Shown in pieces: positions 27,563 through 37,197 of a stretch of 64,000 bases of DNA. Every line of letters starts with the position of its first letter. The first letter of the stretch is position 1. The notes under the pieces were generated by a model. It searched no databases and was not told the origin of the DNA. It saw only the letters and a program-made list of their open reading frames with translations. The DNA comes from an uncultured Muribaculaceae bacterium (GTDB lineage: Bacteria; Bacteroidota; Bacteroidia; Bacteroidales; Muribaculaceae), in NCBI GenBank assembly GCA_947625935.1, contig CANQQE010000006.1, positions 62,001 to 126,000 of the forward strand. Direction: 5' to 3'. The position numbers and the translations under genes were made by a program.

Positions 27563-27843
27563 TATATATAAGTGAAATTTCAACTTTAACATAACGTAAT
27601 TTGCCATCCATAAATTATATATCACAATGAAAAAAGCAAGTTTCATAATAACCGCGTGCGAATAAATACTTATCTTTGTATCTGAATTAGGCGAAATGGC
27701 CTCGTTCTGACACCAATCATATTTTTGCGAATGGCAAATGCTTTATCCGGATGGAAAAGAAAATCGCAATCTGATGTAAACCAAATATTTAACATTTTTG
27801 GTGTCCCTCAATATTGTCTCACATAGCCGGTAGGTCAAGAAAA
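27563..27843. other. Intergenic region and leader of the polysaccharide operon
   Basis: 281 A/T-rich bases between the divergent TonB receptor and upxY. The plus-strand promoter -7 box at 27671-27678 implies a leader of about 160 bases before upxY. The leader can form small hairpins (AGGC-gaaatg-GCCT near 27690; TTTGC-gaatg-GCAAA near 27725; CCAAA...TTTTGG near 27779-27801). Such a leader could be where the antiterminator acts. GCCGGTAG at 27826-27833 resembles the enterobacterial ops core with one mismatch. Confidence 0.45.
27671..27678 (+). promoter_or_regulatory. Promoter -7 element for the polysaccharide operon
   Basis: TATCTTTG matches TAnnTTTG and is the best candidate upstream of upxY. 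No TTTG at -33 and no invertible-promoter inverted repeats were noticed around it. Confidence 0.5.
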
Positions 27844-28386
27844 ATGAACGTTTCCGACACACAGACTGTCAAGTGGTGGGCTTTAAGAGTCGCCTACAAT
27901 AAAGGTCAGAAGGTAAAGCATGAGCTTGACAGATTAACGATTGAAAATTTTTTGCCTATGACCTACAGGATGGTTATAAGAGGGGAACGGAAAGTGAAAT
28001 ATCTCGTTCCGGCTATCAACAATCTGATTTTCGCAAGATGCTCATTTGACAAGCTGAAAGAATATCACGATTCAACAGAACTACCGGTAAGGTATATCAT
28101 AGACCGTTCAAATGCCGCCCCTGTATCTGTGCCCGACCGCCAAATGAACAGTTTTATAGCAGTCGCGGGCCAACCCGACCAACAGGTAATCTATCTCGAA
28201 CCTGACGTGAAAGGATGGCAAAAAGGCGATATGGTCAGAATAACAGGTGGAGTATTCGCCGGGGCTGAGGGGCATTTTCTCCGACTGAAAGGTGACAGAC
28301 GAGTCGTAGTGTCGATCAACGGAATAGCCGCCGTGGCGACCGCATTTATCCATCCATCATTAGTAGAACGAATCACATTAATATAA
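27844..28386 (+). CDS. upxY: UpxY-type transcription antiterminator (NusG-like)
   Basis: A specialised NusG paralogue that in Bacteroides lets RNA polymerase read through long capsule operons. From the ATG at 27844 it has 180 residues. An NGN domain covers about 8-105 (WWALRVAYNKGQKVKHELD, with LVPAINNLIFARC later), and a KOW domain about 128-165 (GDMVRITGGVFAGAEGHFL). It is first in the 13-gene operon, four bases before the acyltransferase, as expected. No upxZ gene follows, unlike Bacteroides fragilis capsule loci. A TTG at 27814 would add ten residues unlike relatives. Confidence 0.88.
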   Translation: MNVSDTQTVKWWALRVAYNKGQKVKHELDRLTIENFLPMTYRMVIRGERKVKYLVPAINNLIFARCSFDKLKEYHDSTELPVRYIIDRSNAAPVSVPDRQMNSFIAVAGQPDQQVIYLEPDVKGWQKGDMVRITGGVFAGAEGHFLRLKGDRRVVVSINGIAAVATAFIHPSLVERITLI

Positions 28387-28390
28387 GACA

Positions 28391-29476
28391 ATGGCTGAGA
28401 CAAAAAGACTTCGCTATTTCGACGTTATGAAAGGCATTGCCATATTCATGGTGGTGATGGGCCATGTTTTAACCATGTGCATACGCAACGTCGACAGCTC
28501 GATTCTGTTCAAACTAATCGGCCAAATTCATATGCCACTATTCTTCTTCATTAGCGGCTATTTCTCATACAAAATCGCTTCTGACGGTCAACCATTCGCA
28601 CTACCAAATCTATGGACCCGATTCAAACAGCTCATCATCCCATTCTTTGTCGTAAGTACGATATGGATTTACTACTTTCCTCATAGTGGGCTACAAAGTC
28701 CTATCGATTCGACATGGCGAGGCCTATATCTTAGTATTACCAAAAACGGCTACTGGTTCACTCCTTGTCTATTTGAGATAATACTGATTTACGCCGGAGG
28801 TGCCTACATTCTAAGAAAATGCAAATCCATCATATCGGAATGTATATCTGTATCTATTTTATGGATAATACTCGGATGTGTGACGTTTGTTCTGAGTGAC
28901 CATCCAGTATGCGACATATTAGGGTTAGAACCCACCTACTCCTTTTTCCCGGCGTTCATGTATGGAGTGTTGGCTCGCAAGCACAATGACCTGTTTGAAA
29001 GACTGATTAAAAGCAACACTGCTTACACGATTTCGTTATTAGTATGTGTGATAATCATGTACATACTGATGTACTCCTGGGAGTTCCATTTCATGGCTTT
29101 TAAACCTATAGCCTGGAGCATGCCAGGACTACTGCACATTTTTATGGTAATCGTAGCTATAAGGCTGATTAAGCCTTATAGCGAAAAAGTTTTGGATGAA
29201 AACCGACGAGTCTCATTCTCATCTTCAATAGCCTGCGGTTGGGAATACATGGGCAAAGAAAGCCTATCAATCTATCTGTTGCACTATTTCTTCCTATTTC
29301 CATTAACAGCTCTTCAGGAACCGTTAAGGGGGATGGCTCTTGACTTCATTCCAACTTTCGTTGTGTCATTCGCAACAGCGGCGGTCATCATAACAATAAC
29401 ACTTGGAGCCAATTATATCATTCAAAAAAGCCCAATCTTAGGGTTGCTGTTAACCGGTAAAATTATAAAACGATGA
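28391..29476 (+). CDS. Acyltransferase family 3 membrane protein
   Basis: About ten membrane helices over 361 residues. The start RYFDVMKGIAIFMVVMGHV carries the conserved His of the family 3 acyltransferases, which O-acetylate or succinylate sugars of surface polysaccharides at the inner membrane. IYLLHYFFLF near the C-terminus is also typical. In this operon it likely decorates the repeat unit. It overlaps ugd by four bases. Confidence 0.88.
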   Translation: MAETKRLRYFDVMKGIAIFMVVMGHVLTMCIRNVDSSILFKLIGQIHMPLFFFISGYFSYKIASDGQPFALPNLWTRFKQLIIPFFVVSTIWIYYFPHSGLQSPIDSTWRGLYLSITKNGYWFTPCLFEIILIYAGGAYILRKCKSIISECISVSILWIILGCVTFVLSDHPVCDILGLEPTYSFFPAFMYGVLARKHNDLFERLIKSNTAYTISLLVCVIIMYILMYSWEFHFMAFKPIAWSMPGLLHIFMVIVAIRLIKPYSEKVLDENRRVSFSSSIACGWEYMGKESLSIYLLHYFFLFPLTALQEPLRGMALDFIPTFVVSFATAAVIITITLGANYIIQKSPILGLLLTGKIIKR

Positions 29477-30783
29477 ATATAGCAATTGTAGGGACAGGCT
29501 ATGTCGGCCTCGTTTCCGGCGCCTGCTTCTCTGAAGTAGGCATAGATGTAACTTGCGTAGATATTGATAATGATAAAATCAATAGGCTGAAAAAAGGCGA
29601 AATTCCCATATATGAACCGGGACTCGATGACCTCGTGACAAGAAATGTCGAAGCCGGACGCCTTCACTTCACCACAGACTTGGCCTCCTGCCTCGACAAT
29701 GTGGAAGTGGTGTTCTGCGCCGTAGGCACCCCACCGGATGAAGATGGAAGCGCAGATTTGAAGTATGTCGTTGAGGTCGCCCGCACATTTGGTCGCAACA
29801 TAAACAGCTATGCCATCCTTGTGACAAAGAGCACAGTACCCGTCGGAACCTCAAAAATCATCAAAAAAGTGATTCAAGAGGAACTCGACAAACGAGGTGT
29901 CAGCGTCCCGTTTGAAGTAGCGTCAAATCCAGAATTTCTAAAGGAGGGCGCGGCAATCAAAGATTTCATGTCGCCTGACCGGGTTGTCATAGGCATCGAA
30001 AGTGAAAAAGCCCGCAAAGTCATGGAACGTCTATACCGCCCGTTTCTGCTAAACAATTTCCGTGTCATATTCATGGATATTCCATCGGCTGAGATGACAA
30101 AGTATGCAGCTAACTCAATGCTCGCGACACGCATCTCATTCATGAACGACATAGCCAATCTCTGCGAGCTGGTCGGCGCCGATGTCAACATGGTACGCAA
30201 AGGAATCGGAACCGACGCACGCATCGGGAACAAATTCCTTTACGCCGGCTGCGGATACGGCGGTTCATGTTTTCCTAAAGATGTCAAGGCTTTGATGAAC
30301 ACCGGTCGTCAGCATGGCTACACAATGAAGGTGATAGAAGCTGTCGAGGAAGTGAATAAAGCCCAGAAGTCAATAGTTTACAAAAAAATTAAACGGGCGC
30401 TCGAGGATTTAAATAACAAAAAAATTGCCATTTGGGGGCTCTCTTTCAAGCCTGAAACCGACGATATGCGCGAAGCACCCGCAATAGAAGTGATCGACAA
30501 ACTAATCGCTGATGGCGCCAATGTTGTGGTATACGATCCGGTAGCGATGGAAGAATGCAGGCGTCGAATAGGCGACAAAGTAACCTATGCAAAGGATATG
30601 TATGAGGCTATTATTGACGCTGATGCGCTCGCCTTGCTCACAGAATGGAAGCAGTTCAGGGTCCCGTCATGGAAAATAATGGCCCGGGCCATGAACCGCA
30701 AACTCGTCATTGACGGACGAAATATTTATGACCCCTCGGAATTGAGAGAGGAAGGATTTGAATACCACTGTATCGGTAAATAA
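29473..30783 (+). CDS. ugd: UDP-glucose 6-dehydrogenase
   Basis: Oxidises UDP-glucose to UDP-glucuronate with two NAD, supplying an acidic sugar for the polysaccharide. The Rossmann motif MNIAIVGTGYVGLVSGACF, the TKSTVPVGTS segment and the catalytic cysteine in GYGGSCFPKDVKAL (about residue 260) are intact. The C-terminal domain has KIAIWGLSFKPETDDMREAP. 436 residues, full length. The four-base overlap with the acyltransferase indicates translational coupling. UDP-N-acetylmannosamine or GDP-mannose dehydrogenase are less likely readings. Confidence 0.92.
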   Translation: MNIAIVGTGYVGLVSGACFSEVGIDVTCVDIDNDKINRLKKGEIPIYEPGLDDLVTRNVEAGRLHFTTDLASCLDNVEVVFCAVGTPPDEDGSADLKYVVEVARTFGRNINSYAILVTKSTVPVGTSKIIKKVIQEELDKRGVSVPFEVASNPEFLKEGAAIKDFMSPDRVVIGIESEKARKVMERLYRPFLLNNFRVIFMDIPSAEMTKYAANSMLATRISFMNDIANLCELVGADVNMVRKGIGTDARIGNKFLYAGCGYGGSCFPKDVKALMNTGRQHGYTMKVIEAVEEVNKAQKSIVYKKIKRALEDLNNKKIAIWGLSFKPETDDMREAPAIEVIDKLIADGANVVVYDPVAMEECRRRIGDKVTYAKDMYEAIIDADALALLTEWKQFRVPSWKIMARAMNRKLVIDGRNIYDPSELREEGFEYHCIGK

Positions 30784-30791
30784 AACTTCTA

Positions 30792-31733
30792 ATGTCGGTA
30801 AGCGTAATCATACCGGTGTACAACCAAGAAAAAACAATTGGTAAAGCGATTGAATCGGCTTTAGGCCAACGCATCGCCGACATTGAAGTTATCGTAATCA
30901 ATGATGGGTCAGATGATAGAACCGCTGAGATTGTGAAGAAATACGAAAGTCGTGTTAGAATAATCAATCACAATCAAAATTTAGGACTGTATTGTTCCCG
31001 ATTTGAAGGCATAACGTCAGCTACCGGCGATTGGATAACATTCATCGATGGCGACGACTTCATCAGTCAGTCGGCAGTAGCCGATTGCCTGTTAACCGCA
31101 AACGCAACCAAAGCCGACATTATCCAAATGAGAATAAAACGACGTTTTAGCCGTTGGGGATTCACTACAAAACTGCGTAATCAACAATACGACATTGACA
31201 AAGCTCTTGACTCGGCCATATACGACTACAGGCTATTCCCTGTCCAGTGCTGGGGCAAACTTTATCGGTCAACTTTATTGGAACCATTGATCGACAATCA
31301 CATTGCATACCATGGAATGTGGGGAGAAGACCGTCTGTTTAACCTCCCCGTATTCGCAAAATCGCCAAATATTTCGATATGCGATTCAGCTAAATATATA
31401 TACAATTGGGGCGGTTTTACATCTCAACAAACCAACTCTTTGGCAGAGTATGCAACCGTCGATTTGTTAAAACGCAAATTTCTGAACGACAAAGGAATTA
31501 TGACTGAAAGAATCGATCAGATGATGAAAGAGGAACTAATCAGGACACTGCGCTATGGCACTCGACGATTAATCGATGCTCGACAAGGTCGAAAAGAAAT
31601 ACTCAATAGATTAGCTGATTGTGGAATAGATTATTCCGATTCTGACATAAATACTTGTCCGACCGACATATACAGTCAATCTAAAAATTCCATGACGCGC
31701 ATTGTCAAACGCCTGATTCGCAAGTTACTATAA
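30792..31733 (+). CDS. Glycosyltransferase family 2
   Basis: 313 residues, GT-A fold, no membrane helices. The N-terminus SVSVIIPVYNQEKTIGKAIE, the nucleotide site VIVINDGSDDRT and the DxD region TFIDGDDFI are canonical. GMWGEDRLFNLPVF matches the acceptor-side ED motif. It adds one sugar of the repeat unit; donor unknown. Codon use and base composition are more A/T-rich than in flanking chromosomal genes, as for the next four genes. Confidence 0.88.
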   Translation: MSVSVIIPVYNQEKTIGKAIESALGQRIADIEVIVINDGSDDRTAEIVKKYESRVRIINHNQNLGLYCSRFEGITSATGDWITFIDGDDFISQSAVADCLLTANATKADIIQMRIKRRFSRWGFTTKLRNQQYDIDKALDSAIYDYRLFPVQCWGKLYRSTLLEPLIDNHIAYHGMWGEDRLFNLPVFAKSPNISICDSAKYIYNWGGFTSQQTNSLAEYATVDLLKRKFLNDKGIMTERIDQMMKEELIRTLRYGTRRLIDARQGRKEILNRLADCGIDYSDSDINTCPTDIYSQSKNSMTRIVKRLIRKLL

Positions 31734-31738
31734 CAGAC

Positions 31739-32947
31739 ATGACTTTGACTAAACCACGCATATTAATCAATATCCATTACTTGGAGATAGGAGGAGCCGA
31801 GCGAGCGTTATTAGGGCTATTAAGCGCCATCGATACTGACAAAGTCGATGTCGATTTATTTATAAATCAGCATACGGGAGAACTAATGAGTCTAATTCCT
31901 CCCGATATAAATTTGCTTCCTGAAAATAAGAGATACGCAACCATCGAACAGCCGATGATTAAAGTGTTGCGCAAAGGTCACATTGACATTATAATCGCAA
32001 GACTAATTGCAAAATTTAGGCATCATCGTTATATAAAGAGCTTAGTCGAAAAACCAAAGGAAGACGGATCAATCTTTCACTATGTCGCTTCTTGCGTCAC
32101 CCCATTGTTGCCCTCATTATCATATCTGGGAGAATACGATTTGGCAATAAGTTTTTTGACGCCTCATCACATAGTGGCTAAAAAAATTAATGCTAAAACA
32201 AAAGCAGCATGGATCCACACTGATTATTCAACAGTCAATGTTGACAAAGAAAAAGAATTGCCAATTTGGGATAGTTTTGACTATATCGCATCAATATCGC
32301 CAGATGTAACGAAAAGTTTTGCCGCAACATTCCCTTCGCTGAAACCAAAGATAATTGAAATTGAAAACATAATCAGTCCCTCATTCATAAAAGCACAATC
32401 AGAGGCATTCGTCGCTAAAGAAATGCAAGGCGACGAATTCAAAATATTATCCATCGGCCGTTTCACATACGCTAAAAATTTCGAGAATATTCCATATATC
32501 GCAAAAGATTTACGAGACCGAGGTCTAAATATCAAATGGTATGTTATCGGATTTGGTGATGATCGAATAATATATGAAAATATCAAATCCACTCAAACCG
32601 ATGACTGCGTAATCATCCTTGGGAAAAAAGAGAACCCATATCCCTACATATCCGCTTGCGATCTATATGCGCAGCCCTCACGATACGAAGGCAAGTCAAT
32701 AACTGTCAGAGAAGCTCAGATTCTGGGTAGGCCCGTTTTGATAACCAATTATCCAACGGCTTCATCTCAAGTAATCAACGGCTCCGATGGGATTATATGC
32801 GATATGGATAACGAGAGTATCACCAAAGCAATTCTGCTACTTGCTAAATCTCCAGAGATGAGAACTCGACTAACCAACTATTTGCAAACTAAGGACTATG
32901 GAAATGAGCAAGAAATCAGAAAACTGTATGGTTTAATTAATGATTAA
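31739..32947 (+). CDS. Glycosyltransferase family 4
   Basis: 402 residues with a GT-B fold. The N-terminal domain has HYLEIGGAERALLGLLSAI, the glycine-rich acceptor-side motif. The C-terminal domain has ILSIGRFTYAKNF and the donor-binding LYAQPSRYEGKSITVREAQ segment with the conserved E-x7-E (YEGKSITVREAQ). Retaining mechanism expected; sugar unknown. It is five bases after the family 2 enzyme. Confidence 0.88.
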   Translation: MTLTKPRILINIHYLEIGGAERALLGLLSAIDTDKVDVDLFINQHTGELMSLIPPDINLLPENKRYATIEQPMIKVLRKGHIDIIIARLIAKFRHHRYIKSLVEKPKEDGSIFHYVASCVTPLLPSLSYLGEYDLAISFLTPHHIVAKKINAKTKAAWIHTDYSTVNVDKEKELPIWDSFDYIASISPDVTKSFAATFPSLKPKIIEIENIISPSFIKAQSEAFVAKEMQGDEFKILSIGRFTYAKNFENIPYIAKDLRDRGLNIKWYVIGFGDDRIIYENIKSTQTDDCVIILGKKENPYPYISACDLYAQPSRYEGKSITVREAQILGRPVLITNYPTASSQVINGSDGIICDMDNESITKAILLLAKSPEMRTRLTNYLQTKDYGNEQEIRKLYGLIND

Positions 32948-32970
32948 TATTCGCAATTGATATACACTAT

Positions 32971-34062
32971 ATGTTGAGAGAAATATTTTCAGCCAACAAT
33001 TGGATGTTGGGCACCACCATAATAGGAGTGCTATATTCATTTCACCTAATGTCTCTTTCAAACAACAAATTAATCAAGGGTACTGATAATAATGTCATTC
33101 CCTGGGCTATTGCCGTCTTTGTCACGCTTTATATCGGCACCCGCCCAACATGGGCATATGCGGATACAAATCTATACACGGAAATGTACAACCTCCTGCA
33201 AAAAGGAATTTGGACGGAAGTGAGGGGCGGCGATGCTGAACCATTCTGGGCAATGGTACAATATGCGTCAATACCATATTTAAGCGCATCTGGTTGGTTA
33301 ACAGTGATCTCGATTTTTTATGTAGGTGGAATGACTATTTCTGCAAGAAGATGGTTTCCCCGTCATTTTTTAATGACACTAATATTCCTCTTCACGTCAT
33401 TCTCCTTTTTTTCTTACGGGACTAATGGCATACGAAACGGCATGGCAACGAGTATTGCTATGGTCGGACTGTCTCTTTTCAATAAAGGCCGCAAAGAACT
33501 AACAATAGGGTATGTTTTTCTTATCCTTGCTTGCCTGACGCACAAGTCGTGTCTTCTAATATTCGCAGCAGCCACAGCAGCAAGATTTTTCAAAAATATA
33601 AATATTAATGTAGGTATATGGTTCGGTTGTATTTTATTGAGTCTTTTATTTGCCGAACCGTTGAAAAATCTGATGACCGAATTAGTGGATGACGGACGCG
33701 CATCATATTATATAAATCTGCAGGTAGCTACACAAGGGATTGTTCCTTTTTCCAGATCAGGATTCCGATGGGACTTTTTACTATATAGCGCACTACCGAT
33801 AGCATTGGGATGGTATGCTATTACTAAACAGAAAATCAAGGATGAAACCTACATTTTTCTACTGACAACTTATATTTTTGCAAATTCAGTATGGTGCTTA
33901 ATCAATTCTGTCGCGTATTCTAATAGATTTGCCTATCTATCATGGTTCCTATACCCAATAATCATTGTTTATCCATTGGCAAAATTAAAAGTCACTTCAT
34001 CTCAAGGCGTTATCGCAGGCGGTTTGCTCATTTTCTTTATTATTTTTAATTGGCTATTCTGA
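32971..34062 (+). CDS. EpsG/Wzy-like polysaccharide polymerase
   Basis: A 363-residue integral membrane protein with about ten helices and short loops. GTNGIRNGMATSIAMVGLSL and an ADTNLYTEMYN segment are typical of the EpsG family, which polymerises repeat units delivered on undecaprenyl diphosphate at the outer face of the inner membrane. It is the only polymerase candidate in the operon. Base composition is visibly A/T-rich, as usual for wzy genes. An O-antigen ligase role is possible but less likely. Confidence 0.8.
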   Translation: MLREIFSANNWMLGTTIIGVLYSFHLMSLSNNKLIKGTDNNVIPWAIAVFVTLYIGTRPTWAYADTNLYTEMYNLLQKGIWTEVRGGDAEPFWAMVQYASIPYLSASGWLTVISIFYVGGMTISARRWFPRHFLMTLIFLFTSFSFFSYGTNGIRNGMATSIAMVGLSLFNKGRKELTIGYVFLILACLTHKSCLLIFAAATAARFFKNININVGIWFGCILLSLLFAEPLKNLMTELVDDGRASYYINLQVATQGIVPFSRSGFRWDFLLYSALPIALGWYAITKQKIKDETYIFLLTTYIFANSVWCLINSVAYSNRFAYLSWFLYPIIIVYPLAKLKVTSSQGVIAGGLLIFFIIFNWLF

Positions 34063-34065
34063 ACA

Positions 34066-34950
34066 ATGGAACTTCTCACCGTATTTACTCCAACATACAA
34101 TCGGGCACATACACTTCCTCGTGTGTATGACAGTTTATGCCGTCAAACCTGTAAAAATTTCCGCTGGCTTGTTATTGATGATGGATCCACTGATGGAACG
34201 GAGGAGCTAATAACTCAATATATCCACAGTAATACGTTCAGAATCGACTACATAAAAAAAGAAAACGGTGGACTATATACCGGTTACAACACGGCTTACG
34301 CCAATATCGAGACTGAATTAAATGTCTGTATCGACAGCGATGACTTCATGCCTGACGATGCTGTTGAAATAATCTCAAAAACATGGAAAGAACGAGGCGG
34401 AGACCAATATGCCGGTATCGTAGGGCTCGATTTTCTAATGAATGGCGAGCCTATTTCAGGCTATTTTCCATCTGATCTAAAGGAAGTATATCTTTTCGAT
34501 TTAAAATCAAAAAGGCTTCATACTGGAGATTCTAAACAAGTAATGCGTACTGATTTGATGAGATCGGTTGCCCCCCAGGTAGGGTTCGAGGGAGAAAAAG
34601 ATTTTAATCCCTACTATATGCTGATAAAAGCAGCCGACACACTGCCTATGATAGTGGTCAACAAAAACCTTTGTTTCGTAGAGTATCAGGAATCAGACAG
34701 TATGTCAAAAAATATCTACCGACAGTACATCAGAAGTCCTAAAAGTTTCGCAAAAACGAGAGAATTGGAAATGGGATTGTCGCGCACGACGTTTAAGCAT
34801 CAGATAAGATCGGCGATTCATTATATCGCAGAATGTCGATTGGCGAATCAGTCGCCGTTTACCCACAGGAACCCATGCCGTTTGCTGACTTTGGCTCTTT
34901 ACCCAATGGGAATGGCACTATATCTTCACATCAAGCATAAGTCGAAATGA
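34066..34950 (+). CDS. Glycosyltransferase family 2
   Basis: 294 residues, soluble GT-A enzyme. LLTVFTPTYNRAHTLPRVYD starts the fold, WLVIDDGSTDGTEEL binds the nucleotide and VCIDSDDFMPDDAV holds the DxD-like motif. It has a rather long C-terminal helical tail. It starts three bases after the polymerase gene and overlaps the next gene by four bases. Donor and acceptor unknown. Confidence 0.87.
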   Translation: MELLTVFTPTYNRAHTLPRVYDSLCRQTCKNFRWLVIDDGSTDGTEELITQYIHSNTFRIDYIKKENGGLYTGYNTAYANIETELNVCIDSDDFMPDDAVEIISKTWKERGGDQYAGIVGLDFLMNGEPISGYFPSDLKEVYLFDLKSKRLHTGDSKQVMRTDLMRSVAPQVGFEGEKDFNPYYMLIKAADTLPMIVVNKNLCFVEYQESDSMSKNIYRQYIRSPKSFAKTRELEMGLSRTTFKHQIRSAIHYIAECRLANQSPFTHRNPCRLLTLALYPMGMALYLHIKHKSK

Positions 34951-36017
34951 AGATTTTGCATATAATCACGTCATTGCACACCGGCGGTGCGGAAAAGCTT
35001 TTGGTTGACCTATTACCGCGTTTTCGCGATATGGGCCACGATGTTGAGTTGCTATTATTTGATGGAACAGAAACCCCATTTTACAAAGAACTACTAAATG
35101 CGGGAATTAAAATTCACCGTTTATCCATCGGTAAGAGTGTGTATAACCCAATAAATATTTTCCGAATAAGAAAATATTTCAGTCAATTTGACATCATACA
35201 CACCCACAATACTGCATGTCAATATTTTAGTTCTATAGCAAGTCGATTAAAAAGGCATAAATGTAAACTTGTTACTACAGAACATAACACGACTAACAGA
35301 CGACGCAACATACCATTTTTTCGGAATATCGACAAATGGATGTATCGACAATATGAGCGCATTATATGTATCGCCAATTCCACCGCATCTAATTTGGAGA
35401 ACTTCATTGGTAGTAGTTCAGACATCCAAGTGATTAACAATGGCATTGAGTTAGCCAAATTTCGTTCAGCATCTAATAATAAAGTTTATCCCGATGATGA
35501 AATTATCATTTCAATGATTGCAGGCTTTCGGCCTCAAAAAAATCAGGATACATTAATAAGGGCAATGTCCCTACTCCCCGACAACTATCGGCTATGGCTG
35601 GTGGGTGATGGCGAACGCCGTGGATTGTTGGAAGCACTGACAGCACAACTCGGTCTCAACAATCGGGTTGAGTTTTTGGGAGTCAGAACTGATATACCGG
35701 CCATAATGGAGAAAAGCCATATAATCGTTTTGTCTTCCCACTGGGAAGGGCTATCATTATCATCGGTCGAGGGCTGTGCATCAGGACGTCCGGTGATAGC
35801 ATCAGACGTCCAAGGGCTGAGAGAGGTCGTTGGTGGTGCTGGCATACTTTTTCCTGACGGCGATCATAAGAGACTCGCACACGAGATAATACACCTTGCA
35901 ACCGATTCTGACTATTATGATTCAATTGTAAAACTCTGTCAAAACAGAGCCAATGATTACGACATAAACATTATGGCTCAGCGTTATAACGAGGTATACT
36001 TATCACTGATAAAATAA
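34947..36017 (+). CDS. Glycosyltransferase family 4
   Basis: 356 residues, GT-B fold. The N-terminus MKILHIITSLHTGGAEKLLV is the typical GT4 start. The C-terminal domain has IISMIAGFRPQKNQDTLI, RLWLVGDGERR and SSHWEGLSLSSVEG with the E-x7-E motif that binds the donor. Sugar unknown. Overlap ATGA with the preceding family 2 gene. Confidence 0.88.
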   Translation: MKILHIITSLHTGGAEKLLVDLLPRFRDMGHDVELLLFDGTETPFYKELLNAGIKIHRLSIGKSVYNPINIFRIRKYFSQFDIIHTHNTACQYFSSIASRLKRHKCKLVTTEHNTTNRRRNIPFFRNIDKWMYRQYERIICIANSTASNLENFIGSSSDIQVINNGIELAKFRSASNNKVYPDDEIIISMIAGFRPQKNQDTLIRAMSLLPDNYRLWLVGDGERRGLLEALTAQLGLNNRVEFLGVRTDIPAIMEKSHIIVLSSHWEGLSLSSVEGCASGRPVIASDVQGLREVVGGAGILFPDGDHKRLAHEIIHLATDSDYYDSIVKLCQNRANDYDINIMAQRYNEVYLSLIK

Positions 36018-36039
36018 ACAATATTTTAAACAACATATT

Positions 36040-37173
36040 ATGAATGAGCGTATTTTGCTGTCATTGGCCCATATGGGAGGCAGCGAGAGAGAATGGGTCG
36101 AAGAAGCATTCCGTACCAACTGGATTGTACCATTAGGCCCAAACGTTGATGAATTTGAACACCGTTTGGAAAACTACTTGGGCGCACCCAACGTAGTCGC
36201 ACTAAGCGCAGGAACCGCAGCCATTCATCTCGGCCTCGTCATGCTCGGAGTAAAAGCCGGCGATGAGGTTATATGCCAATCCTTCACATTTTCCGCAAGT
36301 GCCAACCCGATATGCTACCAAGGTGCAAAGCCGATTTTTGTGGATAGCGAGAAAAAGACTTGGAACATGGATGCCGATGTTCTGGAAGAAGCCATTATAG
36401 CGCGAAAAAAAGTCACCGGTAAATATCCCAAAGCGATTATCCCGGTTTACCTTTATGGTATGCCTGCCGAAATTGACAAAATTATTTCAGTCACTGACAG
36501 ATATAATATTCCTGTGCTCGAGGATGCGGCCGAAGCGTTAGGTTCTGAGTACAGAGGTAAAATGTGCGGCACATACGGACGTTACGGAGCGTTGAGTTTC
36601 AACGGTAATAAGATTATAACCACTTCAGGAGGAGGCGCCCTGATTTGCCCTGACGAAGAATCGGCTAAACGGGTTAAATTTTATGCCACACAGGCGCGTG
36701 AAAATCGTCCATACTACTACCATGAGCATATTGGCTATAATTATCGCATGAGCAATGTCTCGGCAGGTATCGGCTGCGGACAGATGGATGTTATCAAAGA
36801 CCATGTAGCACGCCGCCGACAGATTCATGACCTATACCGCAAACAATTAGCTGACATACCGTTCCTTACCGTTCACGACAATCCGACGGTTGATTTTGAT
36901 TCCAATTTTTGGCTCACGACAATCCTTCTTTCCGACGAGTCAACGGTTACAGCCGATGAGCTAAGGCTCGCTCTTGAGGCTGAAAACATCGAATCACGGC
37001 TACTTTGGCGTCCTATGCATATGCAACCGATTTATGCCGACGCCCCTTACTACGGCGGTAATGTAGCAGAGGACCTTTTCAACCGCGGTCTTTGCCTCCC
37101 GAGCGGTTCATCTTTGACCGACAGCCAGATTGGACGCGTATGCGAAGTCATACGCAAGTCTTTAATGAAATGA
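36040..37173 (+). CDS. PLP-dependent sugar aminotransferase (DegT/DnrJ/EryC1/StrS)
   Basis: A 377-residue aminotransferase that adds an amino group to a nucleotide-linked keto sugar. PLP lysine is in LSFNGNKIITTSGGG; the aspartate pairing with the ring is in VLEDAAEALGSEY; RLLWRPMHMQP closes the active site. No dedicated UDP-sugar 4,6-dehydratase is present. The only keto-sugar made by this operon is GDP-4-keto-6-deoxymannose (Gmd), so GDP-perosamine-type chemistry is possible. Sequence alone also resembles the PglE group acting on UDP-sugars; the substrate is open. Confidence 0.85.
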   Translation: MNERILLSLAHMGGSEREWVEEAFRTNWIVPLGPNVDEFEHRLENYLGAPNVVALSAGTAAIHLGLVMLGVKAGDEVICQSFTFSASANPICYQGAKPIFVDSEKKTWNMDADVLEEAIIARKKVTGKYPKAIIPVYLYGMPAEIDKIISVTDRYNIPVLEDAAEALGSEYRGKMCGTYGRYGALSFNGNKIITTSGGGALICPDEESAKRVKFYATQARENRPYYYHEHIGYNYRMSNVSAGIGCGQMDVIKDHVARRRQIHDLYRKQLADIPFLTVHDNPTVDFDSNFWLTTILLSDESTVTADELRLALEAENIESRLLWRPMHMQPIYADAPYYGGNVAEDLFNRGLCLPSGSSLTDSQIGRVCEVIRKSLMK

Positions 37174-37197
37174 TATCCTACCACTCAAAGACGGACA

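Noticed and set aside
27826-27833. GCCGGTAG as a true ops element for RfaH-type recruitment
   Set aside because: One mismatch to the 8-base core, no conserved extended context, and RfaH itself is enterobacterial. Kept only as a hint in the leader finding.
27563-27843. Invertible promoter flanked by inverted repeats, as in Bacteroides capsule loci
   Set aside because: I looked for paired inverted repeats around the -7 box and found none, and no recombinase gene is next to it.
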